Source: Hydractinia symbiolongicarpus
Taxonomy: Eukaryota; Cnidaria; Hydrozoa; Anthoathecata; Hydractiniidae
Direction of reading: 5' to 3'
DNA length: 60,000 bases
Assembly: GCF_029227915.1 (NCBI RefSeq)
Contig: NC_079883.1
Span: forward strand, 15,316,001 to 15,376,000
The position numbers were made by a program, and so were the translations under genes. The notes under the pieces are model-generated. The model did not search any database, was not told where the DNA came from, and worked only from the letters and a program-made list of their open reading frames with translations. Below are positions 39,919-51,101 of the stretch, one piece after another; within the stretch, counting starts at the first letter, position 1; each line of letters starts with the position of its first letter.

Positions 39919-42900
39919 ATGGAGGAAGCATCCGGGGAAACTAATCAGACTCCGAAAGAAAATTCTCGGGATACTGGGGAAGTAGCTGGGGATCAAGTAA
40001 CTGTCGGAGCAGAAGTAAACCACGATGTTGACAAGACTTTATATGTATGCATTTTTAATCTATTTTCGTCTTTAATTGTTAACCTTTTAAATTTCAGCAT
40101 CCAGAGGTAGCACACTGACAGTTAAAACTTAACTAGCTAGCTAACTAGCTAGCTAAGTAATTCAATTTCTTGAGATCCCAGTTCCACCTCTTTAGATCAG
40201 ATCAGAGCAACAAAATGGATTAGTTAACCTTTGTAACTGAAGCCAAGGTCTTTAGCTAACTTTGCAATTTCAAAAAAATTTGTTAGCTCTTCAGTCAGGG
40301 ATAACCGTAAATTAGGTTATGATAGTCTAATTAGTCTACGATAGCCTATAGGCGATTTATCTCTCCTAATTAGGCTATCAACATGGTTTTTGCTGCCTAT
40401 CGCTGTTCTGTTGCATAATTGCAATGATTTTATTAGCTAAAAACATTCTATAGAGTGGTCCAAATATATTTTTCTTTATTATTTGTGCTGTCAGAGGATA
40501 TAGCGTTTAGTCTGTTTCAATTAAGAATGGATGTGCTGGTTGCCTCTGAAAAAATCTAAATTTCCCACACGCATATTTTCAACATAGTAGTGCATAGTCT
40601 GAATAGACTATTTCTGGTCTAATTGCTGATCCAAAGACTTTTGACGTATAATTTTTAGTCCCGTGAAGCAAACTATAAAAAATTTTGCTCACACGAAGAT
40701 GATGTAATGAGCAAAAAAACTCCAAATGAAGATGGCCCGACCAGATATGGTTGTCGAGATAATCGTAAAAGAAGAAAACACATCTCCTAAATAGGAGATG
40801 ATCTCCTAACTAGTATACGGAAAATCTCCTAACTAAGCTACAATGGCAGCCCTCTAAATAATTTTTGGAGACTATTCAGACAAAACGTCCGATAGATTTC
40901 TGTCTTGGTTGGACACTTTTAGATCTCAGAAATTATTGAATAGTCCTGGTCCTTTTAATCCACGAGCAAGCCTATTCATAGCTAACCTGACCATCCTAGC
41001 TAATTCACTGGCTCCTGACTTAGTTAAAAGAACTACGTAGACATAAATCTCTTTTGCCTGGCCCCTTCGTCGTTGGTAACCAGGTCTTACACAAGAAATC
41101 CAGCCATGCGGTTCTTTACTAATGTGGAGGTGAATGCCGACGGAGCACGGATGAAGCAAGTCTGCAAAACTGCACTTAGAGGCAGAATAGACATTTTATC
41201 ATGGATTTAATTGTAGATAATTTCTTCATTTGACAAAATAATTGAAAACCATAGCAGGTTCAAATTTAATGGATTTTTTCTTTATGCCTGTAAAAAAGAA
41301 ACCCACGGGCGTTAAAAATTTTTTTCTGTAAAAATTTGGATAAAGTGTAGCTGAACTTTTTGAATGAATTTTGAAGTTTTATTTAAGCCATATGGATAAA
41401 GATTTTTTTTAATTTAAAAACAAAGCATATTTTTGCCTATTGTTGTGATGACCTGAAAAATAAACAATAAATATAAAAATGACAGTATAGTCATGCATAC
41501 TATTTCGGACATGTAGAAAAGGAAGTTAAGATGAGAGAGTCGCTATACCAGTAGACGCTCGATCATCGTGTTTGGGGTTCACAATTTAAAACGTCCCCCA
41601 CTTTTCTACCGCAAAATGAATGCGCAATAAAAAAACCTCGGAGCCCCTATCGCAGGCGTAACATTCTTTACACGTGCGATTCATTGCACACCTACTTAAA
41701 TATTCCTGATCTGCGAATTATTTTCATTCATTGCTATCTCCATGAAGAACGTTTTAAAACAAAGGAAAAAATTATAAATAAACTTTTAGTCGTTCGTTGC
41801 GCAAGTCGCGGGGTTGCCTAATGAGAAGTCAGGTAACTACGTCACAAGCAAATATGTGCTGAATAATGAATTGACCCAGTCCTTTTGCCACGTTCGAAAG
41901 TTCGTGAAGATGATAGGCGGAGTGCAGCAAGATCAAAACAAACAAACAATGGTGCTAAGTATTGGATAAATCTTTGTTGTTTAAGAGTGCAATCTTCCTT
42001 ATTTTTGATACTTAATAAAACTTATGGCGCCGTAGATTAGTGGTTATAGCTCTCGTACTCTGTGCGGGAGACCGGGGTTCGATTCCTCTTGACGGCGATT
42101 CAACATGGGTAAGTGAATGTTACCATAGCCCCGGGTTAACCCAAGCCATGTGAGGGAAATTGGGAAGATGGCACACTGTGTGGGCGTTGGATGTTGCCGG
42201 GAGTTGTCTAGTAGAGCGCGGGCTCTAATTGGGTCTGCGTAGCTCAAAATGAGCATTAAATACTCTAGGACTCTCCATCTACGCCATGGCCCCTCCTGGA
42301 AATAATAGACAGGGTATATCCCTCGATATTTGTGAGGCTAGCCATGTAAAATATGCACATCTATCTATCTCTATAGGCTAAAAGCATTCCATATTTTTAT
42401 TTTGAAAAAACCATCGAAATAATAAAAACTCTTATTCAAGAAAGCAAATTTGTGGAAATGGTCACATTGTTGATGATTTGTCACGATTTAAGTTTTTTGT
42501 TTTTTTGTTTTTTTGAACACCATATTTCTTGTGATGTCCACCTTAGGTTAGCGTTGTTGGGTAGTAAGGATTGACAACTAATTGCTGAAATGTTTTTGGC
42601 TATGTGACTGAAAATCTCTTCTCCTTTATCTTTTGTGAAAATCAATTCTTGTGTTTATACTAACAACACTTACATCCAGTAGGGTTGGGTGTGAAGCACA
42701 ACGTACTCTCATAATTGTTTCAACATTGCCCTGGCGTGCAATTTTAATGTACCACTAGTCTATTTCCATTGACTTCATTTATTAAATATGCTAATATGTT
42801 CAAATGGTTCAAGATTCCCAACCAGTACTTGTAGCTTTAATTACATTAAGTAGTTTTTTGTTTCTAATGCCAGGATGCTGAAGAATTTCTTTCAAACTTT

Positions 42901-45900
42901 GCTGGTTTGCGTGATGAAAACGAACAGCTGAAACAAGCTAACCATGAATTGCAGTTGCAGCTTGAAAAGGTATGTAATTTCTATTTTTGTTACTCTAAAA
43001 AGTAACAATTACAATTTCAACTATGTTTGAAACTAAATTCTGTATAACAAATAAATCCATACACAAATAATGCAAAACTTAGGCATTCCTCAATTAATTG
43101 TTGGTTTGCCGTTTTCTTACTAGTAGCTTTGTTGCAGGGTTGGTCGGTCAGCAGGTTATTTTTTTTACCGTTTCGTCAGACAAAGAAAATATAATTTTAC
43201 TGTCTACTCTGGTCTTCTCGTGAGCCTCACTTTACTGTATTATACTGGGTCTATTTTTTGTACCTCTGGGACATGCACATTACAATCGCTACTCTTCAGA
43301 ACTGTTGTTTGTTGTCGTTCTTAGTCCCTGTGTATCTGTTCTGACCCAACTAAGGACACCGACCAACTTTGGACATGGGACTGGCCCATCTTTAGACAGG
43401 CCGGGTTGTCAAAAAGACGGTTCTGTGCGTTCCCAATCAGGATGGCCCATCTATTGACCGGCCCGGCCCAACTTTGGACAAATGTAGGCAAATACGTCTT
43501 ACGTTGGTGCATGTCCCACTATTGACGAAGGAATTTCTTGCTTTTAAAAGCTGTGTCATCAGATAGGACAAACTTAATTGTACTCAAAGGTCTCTTGCAA
43601 TTTTAGAAAATGTGTCATAAGATGGGACAGGCCTAACTATTGACAAACAATTTCCATGCTTTTAGACTGTGTCATAGGATGGGACAGGCCCAACTATTGA
43701 CAAAGGACACTTGTTTTCAAAAATCGTAGTAAAAAAGGGACAGATCCAACTATTGACACTTTTTAGAAACAGCCACAACATGTCAATTTGAAGACTCCTA
43801 GACTAAAGTTAAGCCTTGTAACCTTGGAAACACACTGTTTCAAATTCTAAAAACAAAAAGACAATTCTGGCCTAACTGTTGACAAATGCAGTGTCTATAG
43901 GAGGGAAGAAAAGAAATCAAAAAATATACGGAGAAAAATAAATCATAAATTCTCTAAGTATAATCTAATCTAGTAAATTCACAAATATTAGTAGCACAAT
44001 CGGTAGAGCGTGCGACTCATTTCCAAGTGGTTTGTGGGTTTGATCCCCACATAATGTTGTTGTCCAGTTTGGCAAGAATTTCAAAAAAGATTTCTGTAGC
44101 TCAAGTAGGAGCTTAAGGACTCTGCTCGAAACTGGTGATACTGATCACATAAAATATAAATTAACTTATAATATTTCTTTGAATCATAGTCATAGTCTTT
44201 CTGTTTTTTGAATATATAACAAAATATTTCAATCATGGATGCCCCAGCCAAAACGATTCTCGCTCTCAAGTTACGTAATAGGTCAAGTTGCAAAAATTCC
44301 ATCAAAGATTATATTAAAATTAAACGTAGCAAAATAGCTTAAACAACAGCTTAGCTATACTATGGCTAGCTACCTGTGAATATATATAATATCAAATTAC
44401 ACTGAGCTAAATGTTATATTTTAATATCTGAGTTATAATTATTTAGCTAGTCTTTATGCACACAAACATCTTCAATAATTCAACAAGGAAGTCTCTAGTC
44501 TTTTTAAAATGCATTCACAGATATGGTCTTGCACCAAGAGTTGCCAAGTAGTGTTGTTTTTGCTACCCACAACAATCTTAAAATGCATAACTTGATTTAA
44601 TCTCAGCTAGCCATATACAACAATACCTCTGCGAAAGTTGCGGCAGTTCAGTTTTTTCACTTTATTAGAGTTTGTTTACGTTAAATACAAGGTCTTGAAG
44701 TATGCAAACATCTTTTCATGCCATGTTGCAAGTTGGTCCTGGCCCGTCAATTGACAGGGCAGCACGTCAAAATATGGCCCACCGTGTGAAAAGATGGGCC
44801 ACCGTATCCAAAGATGGTCTAACCCGTCTTAAGACGGGCCGTGTTCTAAGTTGGGTCAGAATATATCCAGCACGTTTGTATGTTAAAAAAAGATGACTAA
44901 TATGTGTATTGACCAACTAGATTGCAGTAAACTGGAGCGGCGAGTAAGCTAGAGCTTCATATATTTAGTTATCCTTACAAATATGTTCTTGGCTAATGTA
45001 TTTACTAACTTGAAACACGGCGTAAATACATATGGTACTGATACATATAAACTAATATAGTAGCCGCTTAAAGTGCTCTAGCGCAGCGTAATCTGTTGTT
45101 TTGATTTGCTTTATTTTTATTTAACTATACTTATACTCTATGGAAAAATAATTTGAGTAGTTTAACTGTTTTTGTGTCGAAAATCAGCGAAATACTGGGA
45201 AAATATTAAAAAATCCTGACGCAAACTTTTTGTGGTAGGCGAGAAATTACAAAGAGTGATCAGAAAACAGCAAACAAACAAAAGAAATTAGGACAGCCTT
45301 GCGTTAAGAATAAATTATATTGAATTGACAATAAAGTAATTAAAGTAGTGGGATGTTTTGAGATGTCAACTGCAAGCAAGTTGCTGTGACATTTTAAGTT
45401 CAGTGTTGAATTGGTCTGATAAAATATTTGAATTTGGAGTGAGAGTGAAATATATGTTAAAATATTTGAAAAATAATTTTAACCAACGGTAAAGAATATT
45501 TTACTGGAGATCATGAGCTCACTTGCAGATCAGCTATGTACATTTTTCATTAGAAGAAAGTGTGTCTGAAAAGTGTTCCCAAATAATTACATCACAAAAA
45601 AATAAAGAAACTTAATTTCTTATCTATCAACTCCTAGAGAAAATAATTCCATAGTTTTTTAGGGACAACTTGAAGGAATTGTTTTTTCTCTTTATATTTA
45701 TTCATTTTTTTTAGTTAAGACCATTTTAAATATGCAACCGAAGCTAATTATTATTTTTGGATCAGTTATTTTCTAAGTGACGGCTACTAAAAGAGTGCAA
45801 TTCTTTGAACATTACTACGTAACTAAGCAATTACTTGAGAAACATATAACTTTACTTTAATTTGTATATACAGCTAACTGGCTACAATAGACTAGAATTT

Positions 45901-47090
45901 TTTAAAAAAATATACAGTGTAATAAAGTGGTATGCTAAAATTGAATTCAGTGATCTTGTTTGCTAACCGTGGGCATGGTTTCTCTTCCAGGAAGTCATGC
46001 TACTCGCACTGTAGCCATATAGCTCTTTATGTGCATGTCAGTCTTCACTGTATTTAAAAAACACATTGTTCTTTCTCAGGCTAGGCAAGATATTGAACAA
46101 CTGCAGTTGGACAAGCAAACACTGGAAGCACAATTATTACAAGAAAGGGAACAGAGTAAAGAGGTATAATTGCATTTATTTGTATAGACAGTTCTTTTAC
46201 ATCCTGTTGCAGCCAAAAATATTAAGATTTTTTTTTCTGTATGTAGGAATTATGGAAAGTTCGGTCCGAGTTTCAGGCGTTACAAGATGAGCGCCTGCAA
46301 TGGAAAGAAAAATATTTAAATGTGTGCATGAAGGCTGCAAATCAACCGACAGGTTTAGGAGAAGTAAGTTTTTCTCTATGATCTTCCTTAAGTCATGCAA
46401 ACAGCCAAATTTTTCACATTACTGGCTTTAGTAAGTAACTTGTCAAATATAGTTATAGGTAAATAAAGAAGTTTTAATTCAAATGTCTTTTTTAACTTCC
46501 ATATCAGGGCTCAACCTCCTCAGGAAACAAAAGCAAAGGATTAAAACGAAAACAGGTTAGTAGGATTTATTATTTACTGTCACACTGACTGAAGCTATAT
46601 TTAATGTTGAAAATAATCTTTATTTCCAGGGGTCGATGAGCAATCTGAACGAAAGTAATTCAGATGGTAATTGTGTTTGTGTTGTTATTTTTTGTGTGTA
46701 AGAACTGCTAGATAACACATGTTCTGTTTAGAACTCTTATAAAACATAACATATTTAACTTAGGTGATTTCAGAGATTCAATTTTCGTGACTCGTTTTTG
46801 TACTTCATTTGTGTAGATTTGTTTTTCCAACTGAATTATTTTCTTGCGTGAGATTAGTTTTGCACAAACAATTAAAAAAATTGGTGACTAGTAGTTTACT
46901 ATATTGCTGAAAGAAGTCCTAATTTTCTGTGTCTGATTTCATTTTGCGAACTGTCAGATTTCAGAAGTAATTTGTCCTTGTAAGGTGTAATAATAAAACA
47001 ATTTGAATTTATTAAAATCTTTTATTTTAGATTTTTACTCGAATTTATCATCAACGTTTGGTCTGAACGACCAGGACGATCAACAACCAG
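39919..47090 (+). CDS. Shared 5' exons of an alternatively terminated coiled-coil/DNA-binding protein locus
   Basis: Seven exons joined by GT/AG introns: 39919-40044 (ATG), 42874-42969, 46080-46163, 46247-46363, 46508-46555, 46630-46666, 47031-47090. They total 568 nt, so the last exon ends one base into a codon (phase 1). Residues 1-42 are acidic and polar. Residues 43-141 form a strong coiled coil (LRDENEQLKQANHELQLQLE, then IEQLQLDKQTLEAQLLQ). Residues 142-189 are a Ser/Asn/Lys-rich linker with a basic KSKGLKRKQ (possible nuclear signal). No BTB, SCAN, KRAB or other named domain is seen. Each of five downstream acceptors continues this frame. The coiled coil is likely the dimerisation part. 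Confidence 0.8.
40045..40800. other. First intron of the locus, left part
   Basis: Holds a GCTAGCTAACTAGCTAGC simple repeat near 40135-40155 and an imperfect palindromic stretch near 40325-40380. Nothing coding is seen. Confidence 0.4.
40783..40802. repeat. Small palindrome ATCTCCTA/TAGGAGAT
   Basis: ATCTCCTAAATAGGAGAT is a near-perfect hairpin, and ATCTCCTAAC recurs twice just after it (to about 40835). It borders the shared region of the repeat element that follows, so it may be part of an element end. Confidence 0.5.
40840..41712 (-). mobile_element. Repeat element, copy B (inverse of 11014-11830)
   Basis: The plus strand matches the reverse complement of copy A across about 0.85 kb, from GGAGACTATTCAGACAAAAC through the Phe-Asn-Pro-Arg-coding segment to GCACACCTACTTAAATATTC. 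Open frames on both strands are conserved with copy A: plus FNPRASLFIANLTILANS..DLVKRTT, minus ELARMVRLAMNRLARGLKG. No known domain recognised. Located in the first intron of the coiled-coil locus. Confidence 0.65.
42023..42372 (+). mobile_element. tRNA-derived SINE, full-length copy
   Basis: The head at 42025-42100 is tRNA-like: GTAGATTAGTGGTTATAGCT is an A-box-like region, GGGGTTCGATTCC is a B box, and GCGCCGT near the start can pair with ACGGCG at the end of the head. A unique body of about 240 bp follows, then a TCTATCTATCT tail. The 70-codon minus-strand frame over it is a by-product of the SINE. Confidence 0.85.
43339..44868. mobile_element. 1.5 kb non-autonomous DNA transposon with repeated subterminal motifs
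   Basis: Terminal inverted repeats TTCTGACCCAACTAAGGACA and, as reverse complement of the right end, TTCTGACCCAACTTAGAACA. The left 550 bp carry at least six variants of GGCCCAACTATTGACAAA or GGCCCATCTTTAGACAGGCC, and the right 150 bp carry inverted versions (GATGGGCCACCGTA, GTCTTAAGACGGGCC). Repeated subterminal motifs of this kind usually bind a transposase. No transposase frame. It lies in the second intron of the coiled-coil locus and contains a SINE. Confidence 0.65.
43988..44160 (+). mobile_element. Second tRNA-derived SINE family, nested
   Basis: AGCACAATCGGTAGAGCGTG (A box, tRNA-Lys-like) and GGGTTTGATCCCCAC (B box), with CGACTCATTTCC between, resemble a tRNA gene with a damaged acceptor stem. 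An unrelated body and a tail (CGAAACTGGTGATACTGATC) follow. It is not an intact tRNA gene. Confidence 0.6.
44870..46079. other. Second intron of the coiled-coil locus, right part
   Basis: AT-rich sequence between the DNA transposon and exon 46080-46163. No repeat or coding signal recognised. Confidence 0.45.
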
Positions 47091-47190
47091 GTATGTTTGC
47101 GTTTCTTTCAAGTAATTCACTGCTTTAATATTGTATTTCCTAGAAGTCTAGAAGTTTTCTGTTACTTTTTTATTTACGTTATTTTGTTAG

Positions 47191-47759
47191 TTGTTAAACT
47201 ATCATCCGTTTCTACATTTGAGTCTTCATCAGCACTTCAAGAGCACAGCAATGGGCAGATAAAATTCCAATTCCGTTGTAGTCAGTGTAACTTTATATTC
47301 AGTGATCAGCGTTGGCTAGACCTTCATAAGAAACAGACACACACCAAAAGAAACTTTATATGTACTGAATGCGACAAGAACTATCTATCACAAAAAACCT
47401 TGTCTCGTCATATTCGTTACGATCACCAAAATCCTGGTTTGTACGTTTGTACCGTTTGTAATCGAAAGTTCAACCGTAAAGACATGTTAAAAAAGCATAC
47501 AGAAGGACATTCTGAAAACAAAGAATTCAAGTGTTCCCACTGTGAGAAGTGCTTTCAAACAAAGTCGAGTTTAAGTGCCCATGTGAACGGTGTTCACAGT
47601 GACAAGAGATTGTATATTTGTGATTTTTGTGGAATGAGGACCAGTTGGAAGTCGACATTTACTGAACATGTCAAATTGCATGATGGAAAGCCCAGGAAAT
47701 ATCACTTAAGAAAATTGAAAAAAGTTAACAAAACAATTGACAAAAGTGGTACTAATTAA
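47191..47759 (+). CDS. Alternative terminal exon A: five C2H2 zinc fingers
   Basis: Acceptor TTATTTTGTTAG at 47190. Entry in phase 1 completes the codon begun by shared exon 47031-47090, giving a 378-residue protein ending in TAA. Fingers: CSQCNFIFSDQRWLDLHKKQ (His follows), CTECDKNYLSQKTLSRHI, CTVCNRKFNRKDMLKKH, CSHCEKCFQTKSSLSAHV and CDFCGMRTSWKSTFTEHV. A basic tail (RKYHLRKLKKVNK) follows. No consensus AATAAA lies before exon B, only a GATAAA variant near 47797. Likely DNA-binding. A separate gene starting at ATG 47097 is possible but would use intronic sequence as its N-terminus. Confidence 0.82.
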
Positions 47760-48082
47760 CATTTGGTCTAAAAACACTCCCCTGCAAGCTCATAAGATAA
47801 AATATGTTTGTATTTCTGCTTTATGTACACAATGATCACATTTCCGTATTTCATTTATTTTTTTCAGTAGTATATATGTGTAATCGCCCCTCAACCTGTG
47901 GTCCCAACGGGCGTTACTTTAACATATATTTTTAAATAAGAAGACTAGCGAATAGTTGCCATTGAAGAACTGATAAATGCTGATTGTTTTAGCATTATGC
48001 TAGTGCTTTTGGAGTGTTGATGTAGACCGAAATCTTTCAGTCAATCATCTTTTCCTTCACAAGTAAAATATTTTATTTACAG

Positions 48083-48897
48083 TTCAGCCCATTGTCACGA
48101 ATCAGTTGTGGGATCCTGAAACAAAGAGATTCGAATGCAAAGAATGTAAAGCCACGTTTCGAATGTTTTCCAACCTGCGCTCACACATAGATAAAAACAA
48201 ATGTGTCAAATACACATTCCAGTGTCCCCAATGCAGTGTCGTGTTCAGCAACGCGACAAGTTTTACGAAGCACCTCAAATATCACATGGGAAAAAGTATA
48301 CAGTGCGATTTCTGTGGCGACAAATTTATGCATGACAAAGGCCTGCAACGTCATATAAAAATGTATCATACAGACTTTAGTCAGCAATTCCAATGTCAGT
48401 ATTGCTCGAAAATCTTTGGTCGGAAAACGCTATTGGAGAATCACATTCGCCGCCATTTTGATTATCGACCGTTTAAATGTAACTTCTGCGAAAAATCTTT
48501 TAAAACTCGTCAATATCTGACCGGACATGTTAATGGCGTGCATAAGAACGATAAACAGTTCGTCTGCGATAAATGCGATGCAAGGTTCAGCTGGAGAACA
48601 ACTTGGAAGAGACACGTTCAAAATCATATACTAAAAGCAAACAAGAAGAAGAACAAGAAAAGAGCGACAGCTACCACAACAACTGTTTTAGGCACCATTT
48701 CAACTATGCAACCTTCAGTACCCAATCTGCAACAGCAGCTGACAGAAAATATCGGCCAGCTGTCTCATCCCGTTACGCATTTGACTGCAGAGAATCTAGC
48801 TCAGTTGCAAACTTCGCAAAGTCTAGATCAGCTACAACACGATCAACTAACTACCAGCATTGCTGAATTGACTCAAACTGTATCTCCGATTCCTTAG
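48083..48897 (+). CDS. Alternative terminal exon B: six zinc fingers
   Basis: Acceptor TTTTATTTACAG at 48082, entry phase 1, 460-residue product with the shared exons, stop TAG. The first finger is C2HC (CKECKATFRMFSNLRSHI...KC). Five C2H2 fingers follow, beginning CPQCSVVF, CDFCGDKF, CQYCSKIF, CNFCEKSF and CDKCDARFSWRTTWKRHV. A Lys-rich KANKKKNKKR and a Gln/Thr/Leu-rich tail follow, such as is often seen in activation regions. Confidence 0.84.
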
Positions 48898-49055
48898 TAG
48901 TCATAGCTTAAAATGTTTCTGTAGCGGCTGATTTTGTGTTTTATTTATCCAAAATTTATCTCTTGATAGATGTACATATTAGTTGGCTCTTGGAGTGCTA
49001 TGTGGAGACTCTTGTGTGACTAGTTAAAACCTTTGGAACATGTTGCTTTCTCTAG

Positions 49056-49810
49056 TCACTGTCATGATCATCAAAAAGAAAAGCCACGTGTTAACGGCCG
49101 ACTCATACGACATCGTCAAAAAGACATTTCCCTCTTCTAAAGATGTATTTCGAAGCGCAGCGTTATCGAGCGAACAGGCCACCGAAGAATACGGGGATCA
49201 ATCTCAGAACTTGTCACCAAACAAGAAAAACAATAAATGTCACGAAAGCAGCAGTGTAAAGGCAACATCGAAAAGAAGAACTCGGCAAACCGCTAAACTC
49301 GGAGGCAACAAAGTCGATTTAACAGTAACTGGGCTTCAAAACCAATCGAATCATAACGCGGACATAAAGCAATGTATCATCGTTGCGGAAGCAGTAACTA
49401 ATAATGAAAAGCAAGAGGAAGGTGAAGATGAAGATGAAGACGAGGTGGAGATAAAGGGTAACAATGCCGATAGCCAGCCACTGTCGGTGGAGTACTTTAC
49501 TGAAACAAACGCGTCAAATGTGGATAATAGTTTTGAAAAAATTCAGAAAGGAGATAAAGTGATGTATCGCTGCAGAGCATGTAAAAAAGAGGTCAACACA
49601 CGAACGTCCATCAGACGACATGTGCAAACGCATTCAGATGTCAGGCCGTTTGTATGTGAAGAGTGCGGCCAGGGTTTTAAGGTGAAGATGTACTTGACCG
49701 CTCACATGGCTGGTAAACATGGCACTAATTATTTCACGTGCAACCGATGTGGAAAAGCGTTTAGCTGGAAGTCTACCTTACACACTCATATGAGAAAGTG
49801 TTTTCTATAA
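49056..49810 (+). CDS. Alternative terminal exon C: three zinc fingers after a long acidic region
   Basis: Acceptor TTGCTTTCTCTAG at 49055, entry phase 1, 440-residue product with the shared exons. The first 175 residues are polar, with an acidic run (EEGEDEDEDEVE) near the middle. Then come CRACKKEVNTRTSIRRHV, CEECGQGFKVKMYLTAHM and CNRCGKAFSWKSTLHTHM. The last finger ends RKCFL, so its final ligand is Cys (C2HC), right at the C-terminus. An AATAAA at 49953-49958 fits a poly(A) site. Confidence 0.84.
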
Positions 49811-49952
49811 AAAACTACCTTTTTAAGACGTCATAGGAGTATAAAACAGTTACTTTTTTATTATTTTACCATTTTTTTTTATTTATATTTTTTTTTTGTG
49901 CGCGTGTGTGTGTTTTCTTTAAATACTTCTCAATCCAAATATGATTTGTCCT

Positions 49953-49958
49953 AATAAA
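49953..49958 (+). terminator. AATAAA poly(A) signal after exon C
   Basis: Canonical hexamer 143 bp past the exon C stop and before the exon D acceptor, consistent with transcripts ending after exon C. Confidence 0.5.
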
Positions 49959-50346
49959 ATTTTAAAGCATTTCTGAACTGGTTACAGTTGGGAACGTTAG
50001 TATTAATGTCTGGGCTTAGATGAAATAACATACTATGTTGCCACTGGCAACGGGTCTCATAACCCAGTCATTACCGGGTTACCGGGCAGAACTAAGAAAT
50101 ACAAACGAGACTGAATGATTAACTAAAACTAAACTAAAGTATTATTAAATAAAACAAACGGTTTTATTTGGTCTGCTTGTTTTAAAGTTGTAACCGTAAT
50201 TAATGCTTCACTGTCATACAGTCTCGTGCATGTAAGTACTTTGTGAGGCGTTAGAAATTGGAATCTGCTTATGCTGATGCTCTTGGAGTTAGATTTTGCC
50301 ATATAGTAATCGAAGTTAGACATTTCTGTTTGTTTTCCTACACTAG

Positions 50347-51101
50347 AAGAGGTAGTATTGACCTTGATGTCGGAAAACTCTAAATCCTACAAGATTTCCA
50401 TTCGAGAGTGCAAATACTGTGGCGTTGGTTTTTGTTCTGGTTACGCCCTCGTCGAACATTACCGTGTTTGCACGCAAAAAGCTGAATTGGATCGACAGAC
50501 CGAGAATGCAGTGGACTGTACGTTATGCAATGTCAAGTTCCCAACCCATGCAGATCTCGTCCAACATAACCAGTACCACGAGGGAACGCATCGGTTCTTA
50601 TGTCGTATATGTAATCGATCTTACCAATCCAACCCAGGGAGGTTAAAACATGAGCAACTGGAACATGGTTCGATGCCTTTGCTGCAATGTGATGCGTGCG
50701 GTAAACAGTTTAAAAGAAAGGACCGCCTAAAAGACCATCAGGCGACAAAGCACTCCGTAGCTACTCCACATAAATGTCCATACTGTGAGGCTGCCTTCAA
50801 ACTAAGAGATTACCTACGAAAACACGTTAACCAAACACATCCTGGAAAAGCGCTGGCTACGATTACGGTAGCCGTAGCCAAGACGGAAATTGCTGAGACT
50901 GCTGTAAGTCAGGTGGTGGCTGCAAGGAGTATCGACATACAAGATAATGCTTCCCAAGATGCGGTGAATAATATTCATATGGATGACACTGGCGAAGTGA
51001 GGAACGTTGAGATTGACGGTACGACCGTTCATGTTGATGGAAGAGACATTGATATGGAGGGAGCTACCATCCATGTTGTAGTACAACAGACAGAAGAATA
51101 A
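50347..51101 (+). CDS. Alternative terminal exon D: five zinc fingers
   Basis: Acceptor TTTTCCTACACTAG at 50346, entry phase 1, 440-residue product with the shared exons. Fingers: CKYCGVGFCSGYALVEHY..C (C2HC), CTLCNVKFPTHADLVQH, CRICNRSYQSNPGRLKH, CDACGKQFKRKDRLKDH and CPYCEAAFKLRDYLRKHV. A Val/Asp/Ile-rich tail follows, with repeats of the type IDGTTVHVDGRDIDMEGATI, which may form a small beta structure or a degradation signal. Stop TAA at 51101. Confidence 0.84.

Noticed and set aside
40081-40110. Acceptor-like TTTAAATTTCAG after shared exon 1
   Set aside because: Splicing there would meet an in-frame stop within a few codons, and exon 42874-42969 continues the coiled coil in phase 0.
42025-42100. 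Possible functional tRNA gene
   Set aside because: The A and B boxes are present but the stems are imperfect and the same head occurs in a second dispersed copy with an identical body, so it is a SINE head.
42044-42256. 70-codon minus-strand frame
   Set aside because: It lies entirely inside a tRNA-derived SINE and recurs with it. It is not a gene.
43988-44060. Possible tRNA-Lys gene
   Set aside because: No intact acceptor stem, and it continues into a SINE-like body.
48181-48393. Minus-strand frames across exon B (also 48430-48627) and shifted plus frame 48573-48866
   Set aside because: Shadows of the zinc-finger coding frame with no motif of their own.
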